Assembly: GCA_963674555.1 (NCBI GenBank) | Contig: OY771429.1 | Location: 186,001 to 250,000 of the forward strand | From: JBGMEA01 sp963674555 | GTDB lineage: Bacteria > Bacillota > Clostridia > Eubacteriales > Anaerofustaceae | Reading direction: 5' to 3' | DNA length: 64,000 nucleotides | Shown: in pieces, positions 33,859 to 43,109 of the stretch | Layout of the letters: every line of letters starts with the position of its first letter | How positions within the stretch are numbered: position 1 is the first letter of the stretch | Position numbers and translations under genes: made by a program | Notes under the pieces: model-generated | Told to the model about the DNA's origin: nothing | The model's input: only the letters and a program-made list of their open reading frames with translations | Databases searched by the model: none

Positions 33859-35028
33859 ATGGAAAAACGAGTGATTTTAATTGTTTTAGACAGCGTTGGT
33901 ATCGGTGAGATGTCGGATGCACATAAATACGGAGATGCGGGTTCCAATACACTAAAGCATATCTATGAAAATATCGATGGTTTTTCTTTGCCTAATATGG
34001 AAAAAATGGGTCTAGGGGCTGTTGATGGTGTTGATACAATACCAAAGGTATCAAAACCTATTGCATCTTACGGTAAAATGGCTGAAAAATCTGACGGTAA
34101 AGATACGACCACAGGCCATTGGGAGATGAGCGGTATCATACTCGATCAAGCTTTCAGAACTTTCCCGAATGGATTCGATGATAAAATTATGGACGAGTTC
34201 TCATCGAAAACAGGTTATGGGTACTTATGTAATGAAGCAATGAGCGGAACAGAGGTTATCAAAATATACGGAGAAGAACACATCAAAACAAAAAAATTGA
34301 TCGTATATACTTCTGCAGACAGTGTTTTTCAAATTGCTGCACATGAAAGTGTTATACCGCTTGATGAACTTTACAGTATTTGTGAAACGAGCAGAAAAAT
34401 TCTAAACAAATACAATGTCAGTCGCGTAATCGCGCGTCCGTTCGTTGGAGACACACCTGAAACCTATAAAAGAACACCTAACAGACGGGATTTTGCAATG
34501 GCTCCTTATGAGAAAACAATGTTGGATCACATAAAAGATGCAGGTTTACAAGTCGCCGGTGTTGGAAAAATAGAAGATATATTCGCAGGTAAAGGATTGA
34601 CCAAAGCGATCCATACAGTTTCAAATCTTGACGGAATCGAAAAAACGATAGAATATATGGAAAATACGAATTCCGGGCTTATCTTTACAAATCTGGTCGA
34701 TTTCGATATGTTATACGGACATCGCAATAACATCCCCGGAGAAGCAGATGCTCTTATTGAATTTGATGAATCGCTACCCCGTATCATTGATAAGATGCAA
34801 GAAGAGGATATTTTAATGATCACTGCAGATCACGGTTGCGATCCTTCCACGACAAGCACAGATCATTCCAGAGAATATGTGCCATTATTGGTTTACGGCA
34901 AAAAAATCAATGCCGTTAATCTGGGTATCAGAGCTTCATTTAGCGATCTAGGTCAAACAATTGTTGATTTTCTCGAAGTAGAAAAACTTAAAAACGGTAG
35001 AAGTTTTCTAAGCGAGATATTAGATTAA
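33859..35028 (+). CDS. deoB: Phosphopentomutase
   Basis: A 389-residue alkaline-phosphatase-superfamily enzyme that interconverts (deoxy)ribose-1- and 5-phosphate in nucleoside salvage. It has metal motifs IVLDSVGIGEMSDA and ITADHGCDPST, the phospho-acceptor region GKDTTTGHWEM (Thr), and TDHSREYVPLLVYG. AAGGAG precedes the ATG. It is the last gene of nrdR-NUDIX-deoB and ends in a strong terminator. Confidence 0.97.
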   Translation: MEKRVILIVLDSVGIGEMSDAHKYGDAGSNTLKHIYENIDGFSLPNMEKMGLGAVDGVDTIPKVSKPIASYGKMAEKSDGKDTTTGHWEMSGIILDQAFRTFPNGFDDKIMDEFSSKTGYGYLCNEAMSGTEVIKIYGEEHIKTKKLIVYTSADSVFQIAAHESVIPLDELYSICETSRKILNKYNVSRVIARPFVGDTPETYKRTPNRRDFAMAPYEKTMLDHIKDAGLQVAGVGKIEDIFAGKGLTKAIHTVSNLDGIEKTIEYMENTNSGLIFTNLVDFDMLYGHRNNIPGEADALIEFDESLPRIIDKMQEEDILMITADHGCDPSTTSTDHSREYVPLLVYGKKINAVNLGIRASFSDLGQTIVDFLEVEKLKNGRSFLSEILD

Positions 35029-35030
35029 TA

Positions 35031-35059
35031 AAAGACCATGCATTCAGCATGGTCTTTTT
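35031..35059. terminator. Bidirectional terminator after deoB
   Basis: AAAGACCATGC pairs with GCATGGTCTTT around ATTCA; T-tracts and A-tracts flank it. It also lies at the end of the converging his-cob transcript. Confidence 0.87.
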
Positions 35060-35657
35060 ATATCTCTTTAATTTGATCGATCAATAATACATCATTTGAA
35101 TACTCAGCTGAGATACGATATCCCCTCCCATGAGACGGCATTGCTTCATATATATGCATCTCAGGGTCATGGTACATTCTTATAAACTGTGCGATCACAC
35201 CGCCGTGGCTTGTAAGCATAATCGATCTGCTTTGCGTTTGATTGATGGATCTAAATAGTTTTTTAAAACCTTCTTCAACTCTCTTATTAAATAAATTTAC
35301 ACTTTCGCCGTTCGGAACAATGTAATTACCGGTCTGATCGTTTATCCATTCGTTATAAGATTTTTCTGAAAGCAGATCTTCATGTTTCCGCATTTCAAAA
35401 TCTCCGAAATTATACTCTTTCAACTCAGGTATTGCGATCCATTCAACAGCCCCTTCTATCAATTCAAGCGTCTCGACTGCTCTTTTCAAACCGCTTGAAT
35501 AGTGCACTTCTGCCGAATCATACATGTTGTTGGAAATAAAACCTTTGATCTCATTTATCCCCTCTGTATTTAAGGGCATATCTGTATGTCCGCAATAAAT
35601 TTGTTGTTTGACTGCATCCGTTTGCCCGTGACGTATCAATTGCAGATCAAATTTCAT
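35058..35657 (-). CDS. cobC: Histidine phosphatase, probable alpha-ribazole phosphatase
   Basis: A 199-residue member of the phosphoglycerate-mutase-like superfamily with LIRHGQTDA at the N-terminus (phospho-His), the second Arg in YSSGLKRAVETLELI and the catalytic His in LTSHGGVIAQ. CobC dephosphorylates alpha-ribazole-5'-phosphate or the cobalamin phosphate in nucleotide-loop assembly. The assignment comes from its place at the end of cobU-cobS, with a 4-bp ATGA overlap to the short CobU-like gene. Alone, the sequence would only say histidine phosphatase. Confidence 0.8.
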   Translation of the reverse strand: MKFDLQLIRHGQTDAVKQQIYCGHTDMPLNTEGINEIKGFISNNMYDSAEVHYSSGLKRAVETLELIEGAVEWIAIPELKEYNFGDFEMRKHEDLLSEKSYNEWINDQTGNYIVPNGESVNLFNKRVEEGFKKLFRSINQTQSRSIMLTSHGGVIAQFIRMYHDPEMHIYEAMPSHGRGYRISAEYSNDVLLIDQIKEI

Positions 35658-36031
35658 TTAATTTTATCTCCTAATCCGCAAAAAACTCTGTATACCTCAT
35701 TAGCTTCTCTTGACAGTAATTGCATGATTTTACCCAATTGGTCTCTATATAAACGCATATCTTTACCCAACGGCACGATCCCACAACTGATATCATCACT
35801 AATAATAATCTTATCTTCAAGTTCATCCATATGTTTCATAATATAATCAATTGGATCTGCACCACGTTGAACCATTCCAAGGACGAATAAATGCAATTTA
35901 TCTATCACAGGATAATCGTAGTCGATCTCCGTTTCAGTTGAACAACAATATATGTCGTCTTGTTTAAAATTAAATTGATCCTTTGTAAAATCTGTTTTAT
36001 TTTGATACGCTCCGCCGAATATCAATATCAT
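35654..36031 (-). CDS. Short CobU-like protein lacking the P-loop
   Basis: 125 residues. The C-terminal half (DDISCGIVPLGKDMRLYRDQ then LGKIMQLLSREANEVYRVF and CGLGDKIK) clearly matches the CobU C-terminus, where NEVGxGIVPxxRxxRxFRDxxGxxNQ is standard. The N-terminus MILIFGGAYQNKTDF is in the place of GGARSGKS but has lost the Walker Gly-Lys-Ser. Its length is only about two thirds of CobU. It overlaps cobC by 4 bp and follows cobS. It may act as a partner to, or specialised half of, CobU. Confidence 0.75.
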   Translation of the reverse strand: MILIFGGAYQNKTDFTKDQFNFKQDDIYCCSTETEIDYDYPVIDKLHLFVLGMVQRGADPIDYIMKHMDELEDKIIISDDISCGIVPLGKDMRLYRDQLGKIMQLLSREANEVYRVFCGLGDKIK

Positions 36032-36045
36032 GTCTCATTCTCCAT

Positions 36046-36804
36046 TTAATAGTAAAGTATATTTATTACAAGTGGAATTGTAAAATAAGTTATCGTTTCC
36101 AATAAAATTATAGAAGCCCCGATGATGTCACCGTTGATACCGTCAAGCTTCTTTTGTGCAAATAGGACAAATCCTGTAGCTAACAACACGGCGCCTAAAA
36201 AAACAAGCACATATAATAATTTTAGAAAACTAAAAATACTTAAAAGAAGGATCAAAATACAGGAAGCAATTATGATATGTTTTTTATGAAGTCCGTCTCT
36301 GAAATAATATAAAATACCTGTAGTTTGAAGAGGCTTACATATAAAAAGCACAAGTACACTGAACGCTCTGGCTAGTATTGGTACCATCAATAAATATATA
36401 GGATCAAGTTGGAATATTAATGCTGATTGTAAGGAAATATATTGTGTGATCAATAAAAGCACTACAGAAATGACGCTGAACGCACCGACTTTAGAATCTT
36501 TCAAAATCTCTATTGTTTTAATTCTGTCCTTTGATGCTAAAAAAGCATCAGCTGTATCCATAAATCCGTCCAGATGGACGAAACCACAAACTAAGTATAA
36601 AGACAGTAATAAGAATATTGCGCCCAAAGCACTGTATATTTTCATGGCTAGCACAAGAAGATATACCAAGTAGGTTAATGCTCCGCATACCAATCCAGCT
36701 AAAGGGAAAAACATAAAGGCACCAGGGCCTTTTTTTTCCTCCCACTCAACGATCGGAACAGGAAGTTTTGTAAACATACCTAGTGTGATCAAGAGAGATT
36801 TCAT
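36046..36804 (-). CDS. cobS: Adenosylcobinamide-GDP ribazoletransferase (cobalamin synthase)
   Basis: A 252-residue integral membrane protein with about six spans. The CobS signature is present: TKLPVPIVEWEEKKGPGAFMFFPLAG at residues 12-37, then GFMDTADAF with the conserved acidic metal site, and KVGAFSVISVVLLL. It joins adenosylcobinamide-GDP to alpha-ribazole, the last step of the lower-ligand loop. The start lies one base after the cobU stop, so the two are tightly coupled. Confidence 0.94.
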   Translation of the reverse strand: MKSLLITLGMFTKLPVPIVEWEEKKGPGAFMFFPLAGLVCGALTYLVYLLVLAMKIYSALGAIFLLLSLYLVCGFVHLDGFMDTADAFLASKDRIKTIEILKDSKVGAFSVISVVLLLITQYISLQSALIFQLDPIYLLMVPILARAFSVLVLFICKPLQTTGILYYFRDGLHKKHIIIASCILILLLSIFSFLKLLYVLVFLGAVLLATGFVLFAQKKLDGINGDIIGASIILLETITYFTIPLVINILYY

Positions 36805-36805
36805 A

Positions 36806-37414
36806 TTAAATATCCTTATACTCCAAATGGGATTTTAAACCATAATAATCATTTAAAATAGGTGCAAAATCGTACCCTAATTCATTTTTCCAAAATTTCA
36901 TATTTGAATACGCACACTCAATAACAACGTCACTATCCTGCGCTATAAGTGTATGTACACCGCCCAAAGCTTTTTTATAAATCTCTATTTCTTCATTGTA
37001 TTGCACAGCATCTGAAAAAATATAATCGGAAACGATCACAATATCTCCAACTGAGCTTGATATAGATTTAATATGCGTATATATGTTTTCACTGGTTATG
37101 TCACTTATTTTTAATGGATCGCGAAAAATAATATTCTGCACATAGGCCGTAATGCTATCCAACAAAATGACATCATTTTCAGAAAACTGGTTTACAATTG
37201 TAGATAAGTTATAACTTTCTTCGACAGTTTCGAACCCCCAATTTTCACGATCTTTAACATGCCGAACGATCCGTTTTTCGTCTTCTTCATCTCCTGCTAA
37301 CATTGTCGCCAAGTAAATGAGTCTGCCACCGTTATTTTCGGATAAACGTTTTGCTATAAATTGAGCAAGCATGCTCTTACCGCCTTTTACGCCTCCTAAA
37401 ATAAATGTGATCAT
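36806..37414 (-). CDS. cobU: Adenosylcobinamide kinase / guanylyltransferase (CobU)
   Basis: 202 residues. The P-loop ILGGVKGGKSMLAQF (residues 4-18), the YLATMLAGDEEDEKRI box and LDSITAYVQNIIF are all CobU features. The C-terminal catalytic/GTP segment, normally TNEVGxGIVPxxxxxRxFRD, is divergent here (VSDYIFSDAVQYNEEIEIYK). The ATG at 37414 is chosen because AGGAGA precedes it; an upstream frame extension is not CobU-like. It sits directly after hisIE, so it is probably on the same transcript. Confidence 0.88.
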   Translation of the reverse strand: MITFILGGVKGGKSMLAQFIAKRLSENNGGRLIYLATMLAGDEEDEKRIVRHVKDRENWGFETVEESYNLSTIVNQFSENDVILLDSITAYVQNIIFRDPLKISDITSENIYTHIKSISSSVGDIVIVSDYIFSDAVQYNEEIEIYKKALGGVHTLIAQDSDVVIECAYSNMKFWKNELGYDFAPILNDYYGLKSHLEYKDI

Positions 37415-37442
37415 GAATTTTCTCCTAATAAATATTGTGTTA

Positions 37443-38072
37443 TTATTGTTTGTTATCATGTCTGTCATAAAGTACTTGCAGCACTTCATCTAAAGTGACT
37501 TCTTGTTCGGATAACATAACAAGAAGATGATATAAAAGATCGGATGTTTCAAAAGTAATTTCATCTTTTGATCTGTTTTTTGCGGCAATGATCGTTTCGG
37601 CTGTTTCTTCGCCGACTTTTTTTAGAATTTTATCAATACCTTTTTCTAATAAATAATTTGTATATGACCCTTCGACCGGATTTGTTTTCCGATCTTCGAT
37701 AATATCATAAATACTATACAATATCGTATGATCAAAAGATTTAATTTCGTCATTTTGTTTCACTGAGTTGAAAAAACAACTTTCTTTGCCGGTATGGCAG
37801 GTCGGACCCATTGGCTGTGCTTTGATCAATAGGGTGTCATTATCACAATCAGACAGGATTTTAACAACATTCAAATAATTCCCGGAAGTTTCTCCCTTTA
37901 ACCACAGTTTATTTCTGGATCGAGAATAAAACCATACTTGGTTTGTCTCAATTGTTTTATCGAAAGACTCATCATTCATATATCCCAACATCAATACTTT
38001 ACCGGTTATATGATTTTGTACTATCACAGGTATCAGTTGATCTTTATTGAATTTTAAATTATATTCGTCCAC
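37443..38072 (-). CDS. hisI: Bifunctional phosphoribosyl-AMP cyclohydrolase / phosphoribosyl-ATP pyrophosphatase
   Basis: A 209-residue HisIE fusion. The cyclohydrolase half has QNHITGKVLMLGYMN and metal residues in SDCDNDTLL and PTCHTGKESCF. The pyrophosphatase half has GEEAAE-type KKVGEETAETIIAAK and DLLYHLLVML. It catalyses steps 2 and 3 of histidine synthesis. It is the last his gene in this run, 18 bp after hisF. Confidence 0.96.
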   Translation of the reverse strand: MDEYNLKFNKDQLIPVIVQNHITGKVLMLGYMNDESFDKTIETNQVWFYSRSRNKLWLKGETSGNYLNVVKILSDCDNDTLLIKAQPMGPTCHTGKESCFFNSVKQNDEIKSFDHTILYSIYDIIEDRKTNPVEGSYTNYLLEKGIDKILKKVGEETAETIIAAKNRSKDEITFETSDLLYHLLVMLSEQEVTLDEVLQVLYDRHDNKQ

Positions 38073-38089
38073 TTTGTTACTCTTTTCTT

Positions 38090-38845
38090 TTATAGTCTTC
38101 TAATGGGTATATTTTCTGAGTAAAGATAATCTTTTAAGTCCTTCAGTTTGATTTCGTCGTAATGAAACACACTGGCAGCAAGCGCAGCATCTGCACCTAC
38201 ATTCAAGACATCACTGAAATGTTCGATCGTCCCTGCTCCACCGGAAGCAATAATGGGTATCGTCAAAACTGAATTTAATCTTTCGATCAATGCGAGATCA
38301 AATCCTTGTTTAATACCATCGCTGTCAATGGAATTAATACATATTTCTCCGGCTCCCAAACGTTCAGCTTCAACCGCCCATTCGATCGCATCAATTCCTG
38401 TGTTTACTCTTCCCCCATTGATGTAGACTTCCCATTTATCACCGTTTCGTTTTGCATCCACGCTGATAACAACACATTGACATCCGAAACGTTTTGCAGC
38501 ATCAGAAATAAGTTGCGGGTTTTGCACCGCAGCAGAATTGACGGAAACTTTATCCGCTCCCGCAAGCAACACTTTTCTGAAATCTTCCGCTGTTCTTATA
38601 CCTCCGCCAATCGTAAAAGGGATATTAATATTTTCAGCAATATCACTTACGATATTAATAAATATCTCTCTGTTTTCATTAGAAGCGGTAATATCGTAAA
38701 ATACCAATTCATCCGCACCTTCATCACTGTAACGTTTTCCGAGAGATACAGGATCATCGACATCTTGTAAATTCTGAAATTTCTTACCTTTTACGACCCT
38801 GCCTTTATCTACATCAAGACACGGTATAATTCTTTTTGCTAACAT
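38090..38845 (-). CDS. hisF: Imidazole glycerol phosphate synthase, cyclase subunit
   Basis: A 251-residue (beta-alpha)8 barrel. MLAKRIIPCLDVDKGRVVKGK is the invariant N-terminus with the catalytic Asp (D11). The two phosphate loops (GGGIRTAED and ASGGAGTIEHF) and D-containing SIDSDG complete the site. It pairs with HisH, which supplies ammonia through the barrel. It lies 14 bp after hisA. Confidence 0.97.
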   Translation of the reverse strand: MLAKRIIPCLDVDKGRVVKGKKFQNLQDVDDPVSLGKRYSDEGADELVFYDITASNENREIFINIVSDIAENINIPFTIGGGIRTAEDFRKVLLAGADKVSVNSAAVQNPQLISDAAKRFGCQCVVISVDAKRNGDKWEVYINGGRVNTGIDAIEWAVEAERLGAGEICINSIDSDGIKQGFDLALIERLNSVLTIPIIASGGAGTIEHFSDVLNVGADAALAASVFHYDEIKLKDLKDYLYSENIPIRRL

Positions 38846-38859
38846 ATCATCAGCCTCAT

Positions 38860-39561
38860 CTATAATACTTCTTTTAAGTTAATTTTTCCCTCATAAAGAG
38901 CTTTTCCTATGATCGCACCGTATAAGTTTTGTCTTTTTAACTTTTCAATATCGGATTTTATACTTACACCACCTGAAGCGATGATGTTATGTTCCGTAAT
39001 TTGTGCCATTCGTTCATACAGCCCATATGACGGACCGCTCATCATCCCGTCTTTTGAAATATCTGTTGCTACTATTGCGGCAATCGGTAAATTATCTACA
39101 CTTGGCAAATAATCGTAAATACTGATATTGCTTCCTTTTGTCCAGCCTTTGATCAATATTTCATCATCTCTGACATCCAAGGATAGACATACTCTATTTG
39201 GAAATTTTTTACAAAGTTCTTCTAAAAAATTTCTGTCAGAAACAGCAGCGGTTCCGACTATGACTCTTTCAACTCCGATCGCGAAATATTGTTCAGCAGC
39301 TTGCATACTACGTATACCGCCACCGACCTGAACAGGTATCGAGATTGAATCAACAATTTTTTTGATCGTATCCAAGTTCTCAATGCTACCCGATTTCGCA
39401 GCATTCAAATCCACTATATGTATATATTCTGCACCCTGTTGTTCAAATTCAACTGCTACAGAAGCAGGATCATCATTGTAAGTGGTTTTTTGCTGATAAT
39501 CCCCTTGCGTTAAACGTACACATTTTTGATCCAAGATGTCAATTGCTGGGAATAATATCAT
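38860..39561 (-). CDS. hisA: ProFAR isomerase HisA
   Basis: A 233-residue barrel paralogous to HisF: MILFPAIDILDQKCVRL with the catalytic Asp, GGGIRSMQAAEQYF, and the second catalytic Asp in TDISKDGMMSGPS. The ATG at 39561 has TTGGAG upstream and overlaps hisH by 23 bp; an upstream in-frame codon would add a non-homologous 12-residue tail. Confidence 0.95.
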   Translation of the reverse strand: MILFPAIDILDQKCVRLTQGDYQQKTTYNDDPASVAVEFEQQGAEYIHIVDLNAAKSGSIENLDTIKKIVDSISIPVQVGGGIRSMQAAEQYFAIGVERVIVGTAAVSDRNFLEELCKKFPNRVCLSLDVRDDEILIKGWTKGSNISIYDYLPSVDNLPIAAIVATDISKDGMMSGPSYGLYERMAQITEHNIIASGGVSIKSDIEKLKRQNLYGAIIGKALYEGKINLKEVL

Positions 39562-40159
39562 CCGTAAGCTCCAAATAATTCTTAAGTATTTTTTCACCGG
39601 TTACGGCGCTCTTCTCTGGGTGAAATTGTGTACCGATAATTTTATCTTTTTGCACAATTGCTGCCACATCCGCACCATAATGGGTAGATGCTACCAAATC
39701 GTCTTTTACGGGCATCGCGTAATATGAATGCACAAAATAAACATACTCTTTAGGTTGAATGTTATTAACAATGGGCACTTGTTTTACAATATCCAATTGA
39801 TTCCACCCCATATGAGGAATTGTTAAAGGTTTTTCAAAAGGTACTACTTCCCCTTTTAAATATCCCAATCCTTCATGTATACCCATTTCATAACTTCTTT
39901 CAAATAATAGCTGCATACCGATACATATACCAAATAGATATTTATCTTCTGATACCCACTTGTCGACAAAATTTCTTAAGCCTGATTTATTCAGCATATC
40001 TATACTGTCACCAAAAGCTCCGACTCCCGGAAGTATCAGTGCTTCACTATGTTTTAATTGTTCTTTATCACTACTGATGAAACAATCTCGTCCCAATCGT
40101 TTCACTGCGGTTTCAACGTTTTTTAAATTTCCGACGCCGTAATCTACGATGCCTATCAT
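39539..40159 (-). CDS. hisH: Imidazole glycerol phosphate synthase, glutamine amidotransferase subunit
   Basis: 206 residues of class I amidotransferase: GVGNLKNVETAVKRLG, LPGVGAFGD, the nucleophile Cys in FGICIGMQLLF and the His-Glu pair in GTQFHPEKS. It hydrolyses glutamine and channels ammonia to HisF. Its ATG follows the hisB stop by one base. Confidence 0.97.
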   Translation of the reverse strand: MIGIVDYGVGNLKNVETAVKRLGRDCFISSDKEQLKHSEALILPGVGAFGDSIDMLNKSGLRNFVDKWVSEDKYLFGICIGMQLLFERSYEMGIHEGLGYLKGEVVPFEKPLTIPHMGWNQLDIVKQVPIVNNIQPKEYVYFVHSYYAMPVKDDLVASTHYGADVAAIVQKDKIIGTQFHPEKSAVTGEKILKNYLELTDDIIPSN

Positions 40160-40160
40160 A

Positions 40161-40739
40161 TTACAATGTGCCTTTCGTTGAAGGTATTTCAGTTCCTGAA
40201 ATTGTCACTGCTTCCGATAGAGCGCGCGCAAGTGATTTAAATATCGCTTCGCAAATATGGTGGTTGTTTTTTCCTTCAATACAATGTACATGTAAGGTTA
40301 TTTTGGCATTATCGCAAAACGCTCTTAAAAACTCTTCGACTGTTTCAACTTCCATATCTCCTATCATGTCACGTGAAAATTCTACTTGATAATTCAAATA
40401 CGGTCTACCGCTTATGTCTAATGCACTTCTGACCAGTGCTTCATCCATCGGCACATATGAAACCGCAAAACGATTTATACCGCGTTTATCACCCAAAGCT
40501 TCGTTGAGTGCTTCACCCAATACTATTCCTAGATCTTCGATCGAATGATGTGTATCGACTTCTGTATCTCCTTCTACCTTTACAACAGCATCAAATGAAC
40601 CGTGTTTAAAAAACAGATTCATCATATGATCCATAAAACCGATCCCTGTCGAAACTTCATTAGTTCCGACTCCATCAAGTTCAAATGAAACCAATACATT
40701 TGTTTCATTTGTTTTTCGTTGTTTTTCACTTTTTCTCAT
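40161..40739 (-). CDS. hisB: Imidazoleglycerol-phosphate dehydratase
   Basis: 192 residues, the monofunctional HisB form without a phosphatase domain. Manganese-binding His clusters are seen in DTHHSIEDLGI and KNNHHICEAIFK, with GIGFMDHMMNLF near the N-terminus. It overlaps hisC by 4 bp. Histidinol-phosphatase must be supplied by another gene not in this window. Confidence 0.97.
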   Translation of the reverse strand: MRKSEKQRKTNETNVLVSFELDGVGTNEVSTGIGFMDHMMNLFFKHGSFDAVVKVEGDTEVDTHHSIEDLGIVLGEALNEALGDKRGINRFAVSYVPMDEALVRSALDISGRPYLNYQVEFSRDMIGDMEVETVEEFLRAFCDNAKITLHVHCIEGKNNHHICEAIFKSLARALSEAVTISGTEIPSTKGTL

Positions 40740-41794
40740 GAAAACACCTCCGTCATAATTTGTATGACCAGTTCATTTTCTTCATGCGTACCGACACTTA
40801 TACGAATTTTATTCGGCAATTTTTCTTTAAAATTCCGTAAAGTTACATTCTTTTCATCCGCTTTTCGGATAATCTCATCTGTTTTATCGGATGAAATAAG
40901 GATGAAGTTCGATGATGTCGGAAATGATTTAATATACTCAGAGAATTTATGTAATTCTCGAACCAGATATTCTCTTTCCGTTTTGATCGTTTGAATTTGC
41001 TCTTTAACAATATCTATATTTTCTAAAAGCAACTGCGCTGCTTTTTGCGAAAAAGTACTGAGATTATACGGAACTTTTGCTAACATGAGATAGTTAATTA
41101 CTTCAGGATGTGCTATAGCAAACCCAACACGCGCTCCTGCCAATCCGAAGGCTTTCGACATTGTCCTTAAAACTATAACGCGTTTACTGCTTTCAATAAA
41201 TTCAATATTTGTATGCTCGGCAAAATCAATGTATGCTTCATCAATGATCAGCATTCCACTAGTAGAGTCCAGAACTTTTTTTATTTCATCATTCGTCCAT
41301 AAATAACCGGTGGGATTATTCGGTGTGCAAATAAATATAAGTTTTGCTTTATTTTCATTCGCCGCGTTTATCAAACCATCGACATCAAGCGTTAGATCAT
41401 CATTTTTAGGAGAGATGCCTATAAACCGACCTTTTGCCAATTCAACTACAGTTTTATACATCTCAAAAGTCGGCATGCAAGCAACTGCGTAATCATCTGC
41501 TTCTAAAAAAATATCAGCTATGATACGCAACACTTCATCAGAACCCACGCCTGCAAGAATTTGCTCTTTTTTTTTGTTTATATAGTTCCCGTATGCTTCA
41601 CGCAATTTGACGCTGTCACTGTCAGGATAACGATTAATGTTCGTCTCTTCAATTAATTTGATCAATTCTTCTTTTGGCAATTTATTGAAAATATTGATCG
41701 GGTTTTCATTTGCGTTTAATATCACTTCGTAAGACTGCGGAGATACTTTGTAAGAATCATAATTTCTAAACATTTCTCTCACAAGTTCATTCAT
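40736..41794 (-). CDS. hisC: Histidinol-phosphate aminotransferase
   Basis: A 352-residue fold-type I PLP aminotransferase: LNANENP near the N-terminus, CTPNNPTGYLW, DEAYIDF and the PLP lysine in RTMSKAFGLAGARVGF. The ATG at 41794 is preferred over the TTG 6 bp upstream, because GAGG lies 7 nt before the ATG. It overlaps the end of hisD by 8 bp. Confidence 0.96.
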   Translation of the reverse strand: MNELVREMFRNYDSYKVSPQSYEVILNANENPINIFNKLPKEELIKLIEETNINRYPDSDSVKLREAYGNYINKKKEQILAGVGSDEVLRIIADIFLEADDYAVACMPTFEMYKTVVELAKGRFIGISPKNDDLTLDVDGLINAANENKAKLIFICTPNNPTGYLWTNDEIKKVLDSTSGMLIIDEAYIDFAEHTNIEFIESSKRVIVLRTMSKAFGLAGARVGFAIAHPEVINYLMLAKVPYNLSTFSQKAAQLLLENIDIVKEQIQTIKTEREYLVRELHKFSEYIKSFPTSSNFILISSDKTDEIIRKADEKNVTLRNFKEKLPNKIRISVGTHEENELVIQIMTEVFS

Positions 41795-43076
41795 TTTCAA
41801 ACCTCGTTCTCACGGAATTTGCGTGAGCAGTCAATCCCTCTTTTTCCGCAAATGTGATAACTTTATCTTTGATATCTTTTAAAGCTTCTTTACTGTAAGA
41901 GATTATACTTGTTCGCTTCATAAAATCATATGATGACAAAGGAGAATAAAACTTCGCTTTGCCGGAAGTTGGTATTGTATGATTTGTACCGGCAAAATAG
42001 TCTCCTACAGGTTCAGGAGTGTATTCCCCGACAAAGATACTGCCTGCATTTTCGATTTTGTCAATATATTCATCGGCATTGTCTAATAGAAGCTCTAAAT
42101 GTTCTGGGGCAACTTCGTTTGCTATTTCAAAACATGTTTCAAGATCTCCAACCACAAAAATCGCACCATACGTATCAATGGCTTTTTGAGCAATATCTTT
42201 TTTTGATAATTTTGCTAATTGTCTATCTACTTCCTGATTTACAGCTAAAGCAAGCTCCTCACTATTCGTAACAAGGATACATCCGGCTGCTTCATCATGT
42301 TCTGCTTGAGAGAGCAGATCAGCTGCGGCATAAACAGGATTCGCGTTTTTATCGGCTACGATCAATATTTCACTCGGTCCCGCAAGCATATCGATATCAA
42401 CATCTCCGTAAACCATACGTTTCGCTACAGTCACATATAAATTACCCGGACCGCATATCATTGAAACCGGTTCTATCGTTTCGGTGCCGTATGCTAATGC
42501 CGCGATGGCCTGTGCTCCGCCTGATTTATATATTTCAGTAATACCGCAAACTTTGGCTGCAACTAAGATATTTGGGTTTATATTGCCGCTTTTATCTGCG
42601 GGGGTGATCATAGCAATTTCTTTTACTCCGGCAACAAACGCAGGGATTGAATCCATAAGTACCGTTGAAGGATATGGACTCTTACCTCCGGGTACGTAGA
42701 TACCGACACGTCTGATCGGGGTTATCTTTTGTGTTAAATGTCTCCCGTCACGATCAATATCGATTGCTGCGTATTTCTGCTGTGAATGATATTCAATAAT
42801 ATTTTCACGTGCTTCACATAATATATCGATGAATTCTTTATCACATGATTCATATGCGTCATCTATCTCGTCTTGCGTAACCTGTAATGACTGCATAGAA
42901 ACCCCATCGAATTTCTCCGCATACTTATAAAGCGCTTTATCTTTATTCTTTTTGACATCTTCAATGATATCTGTAACAACTTGATTAACATCGTCTAATT
43001 TTGTTTGATTTCTTGTGTTGATTCGATCCATCTGTTGTTTGATATTCATCTCATCTTTTATGTATATTATTTCCAT
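41787..43076 (-). CDS. hisD: Histidinol dehydrogenase
   Basis: A 429-residue zinc enzyme oxidising histidinol to histidine in two NAD steps. It has VPGGKSPYPSTVLM, ICGPGNLYVTVAKRMVYGDVDIDMLAGPSE (family signature), the AEHDE metal site in LSQAEHDEAAG, and PEHLELLLD. It lies 33 bp after hisG with a GAGGT SD. Confidence 0.97.
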   Translation of the reverse strand: MEIIYIKDEMNIKQQMDRINTRNQTKLDDVNQVVTDIIEDVKKNKDKALYKYAEKFDGVSMQSLQVTQDEIDDAYESCDKEFIDILCEARENIIEYHSQQKYAAIDIDRDGRHLTQKITPIRRVGIYVPGGKSPYPSTVLMDSIPAFVAGVKEIAMITPADKSGNINPNILVAAKVCGITEIYKSGGAQAIAALAYGTETIEPVSMICGPGNLYVTVAKRMVYGDVDIDMLAGPSEILIVADKNANPVYAAADLLSQAEHDEAAGCILVTNSEELALAVNQEVDRQLAKLSKKDIAQKAIDTYGAIFVVGDLETCFEIANEVAPEHLELLLDNADEYIDKIENAGSIFVGEYTPEPVGDYFAGTNHTIPTSGKAKFYSPLSSYDFMKRTSIISYSKEALKDIKDKVITFAEKEGLTAHANSVRTRFENE

Positions 43077-43109
43077 GTATACCTCTACTATGTTGCTTTG
43101 ATTAATTCG

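Noticed and set aside
36806..37442. Cobalamin riboswitch near cobU
   Set aside because: The hisIE-cobU gap is only 28 bp, too short for a B12 riboswitch.
38306..38770. 154-codon + strand frame inside hisF
   Set aside because: It is antisense to a conserved barrel enzyme; no independent support.
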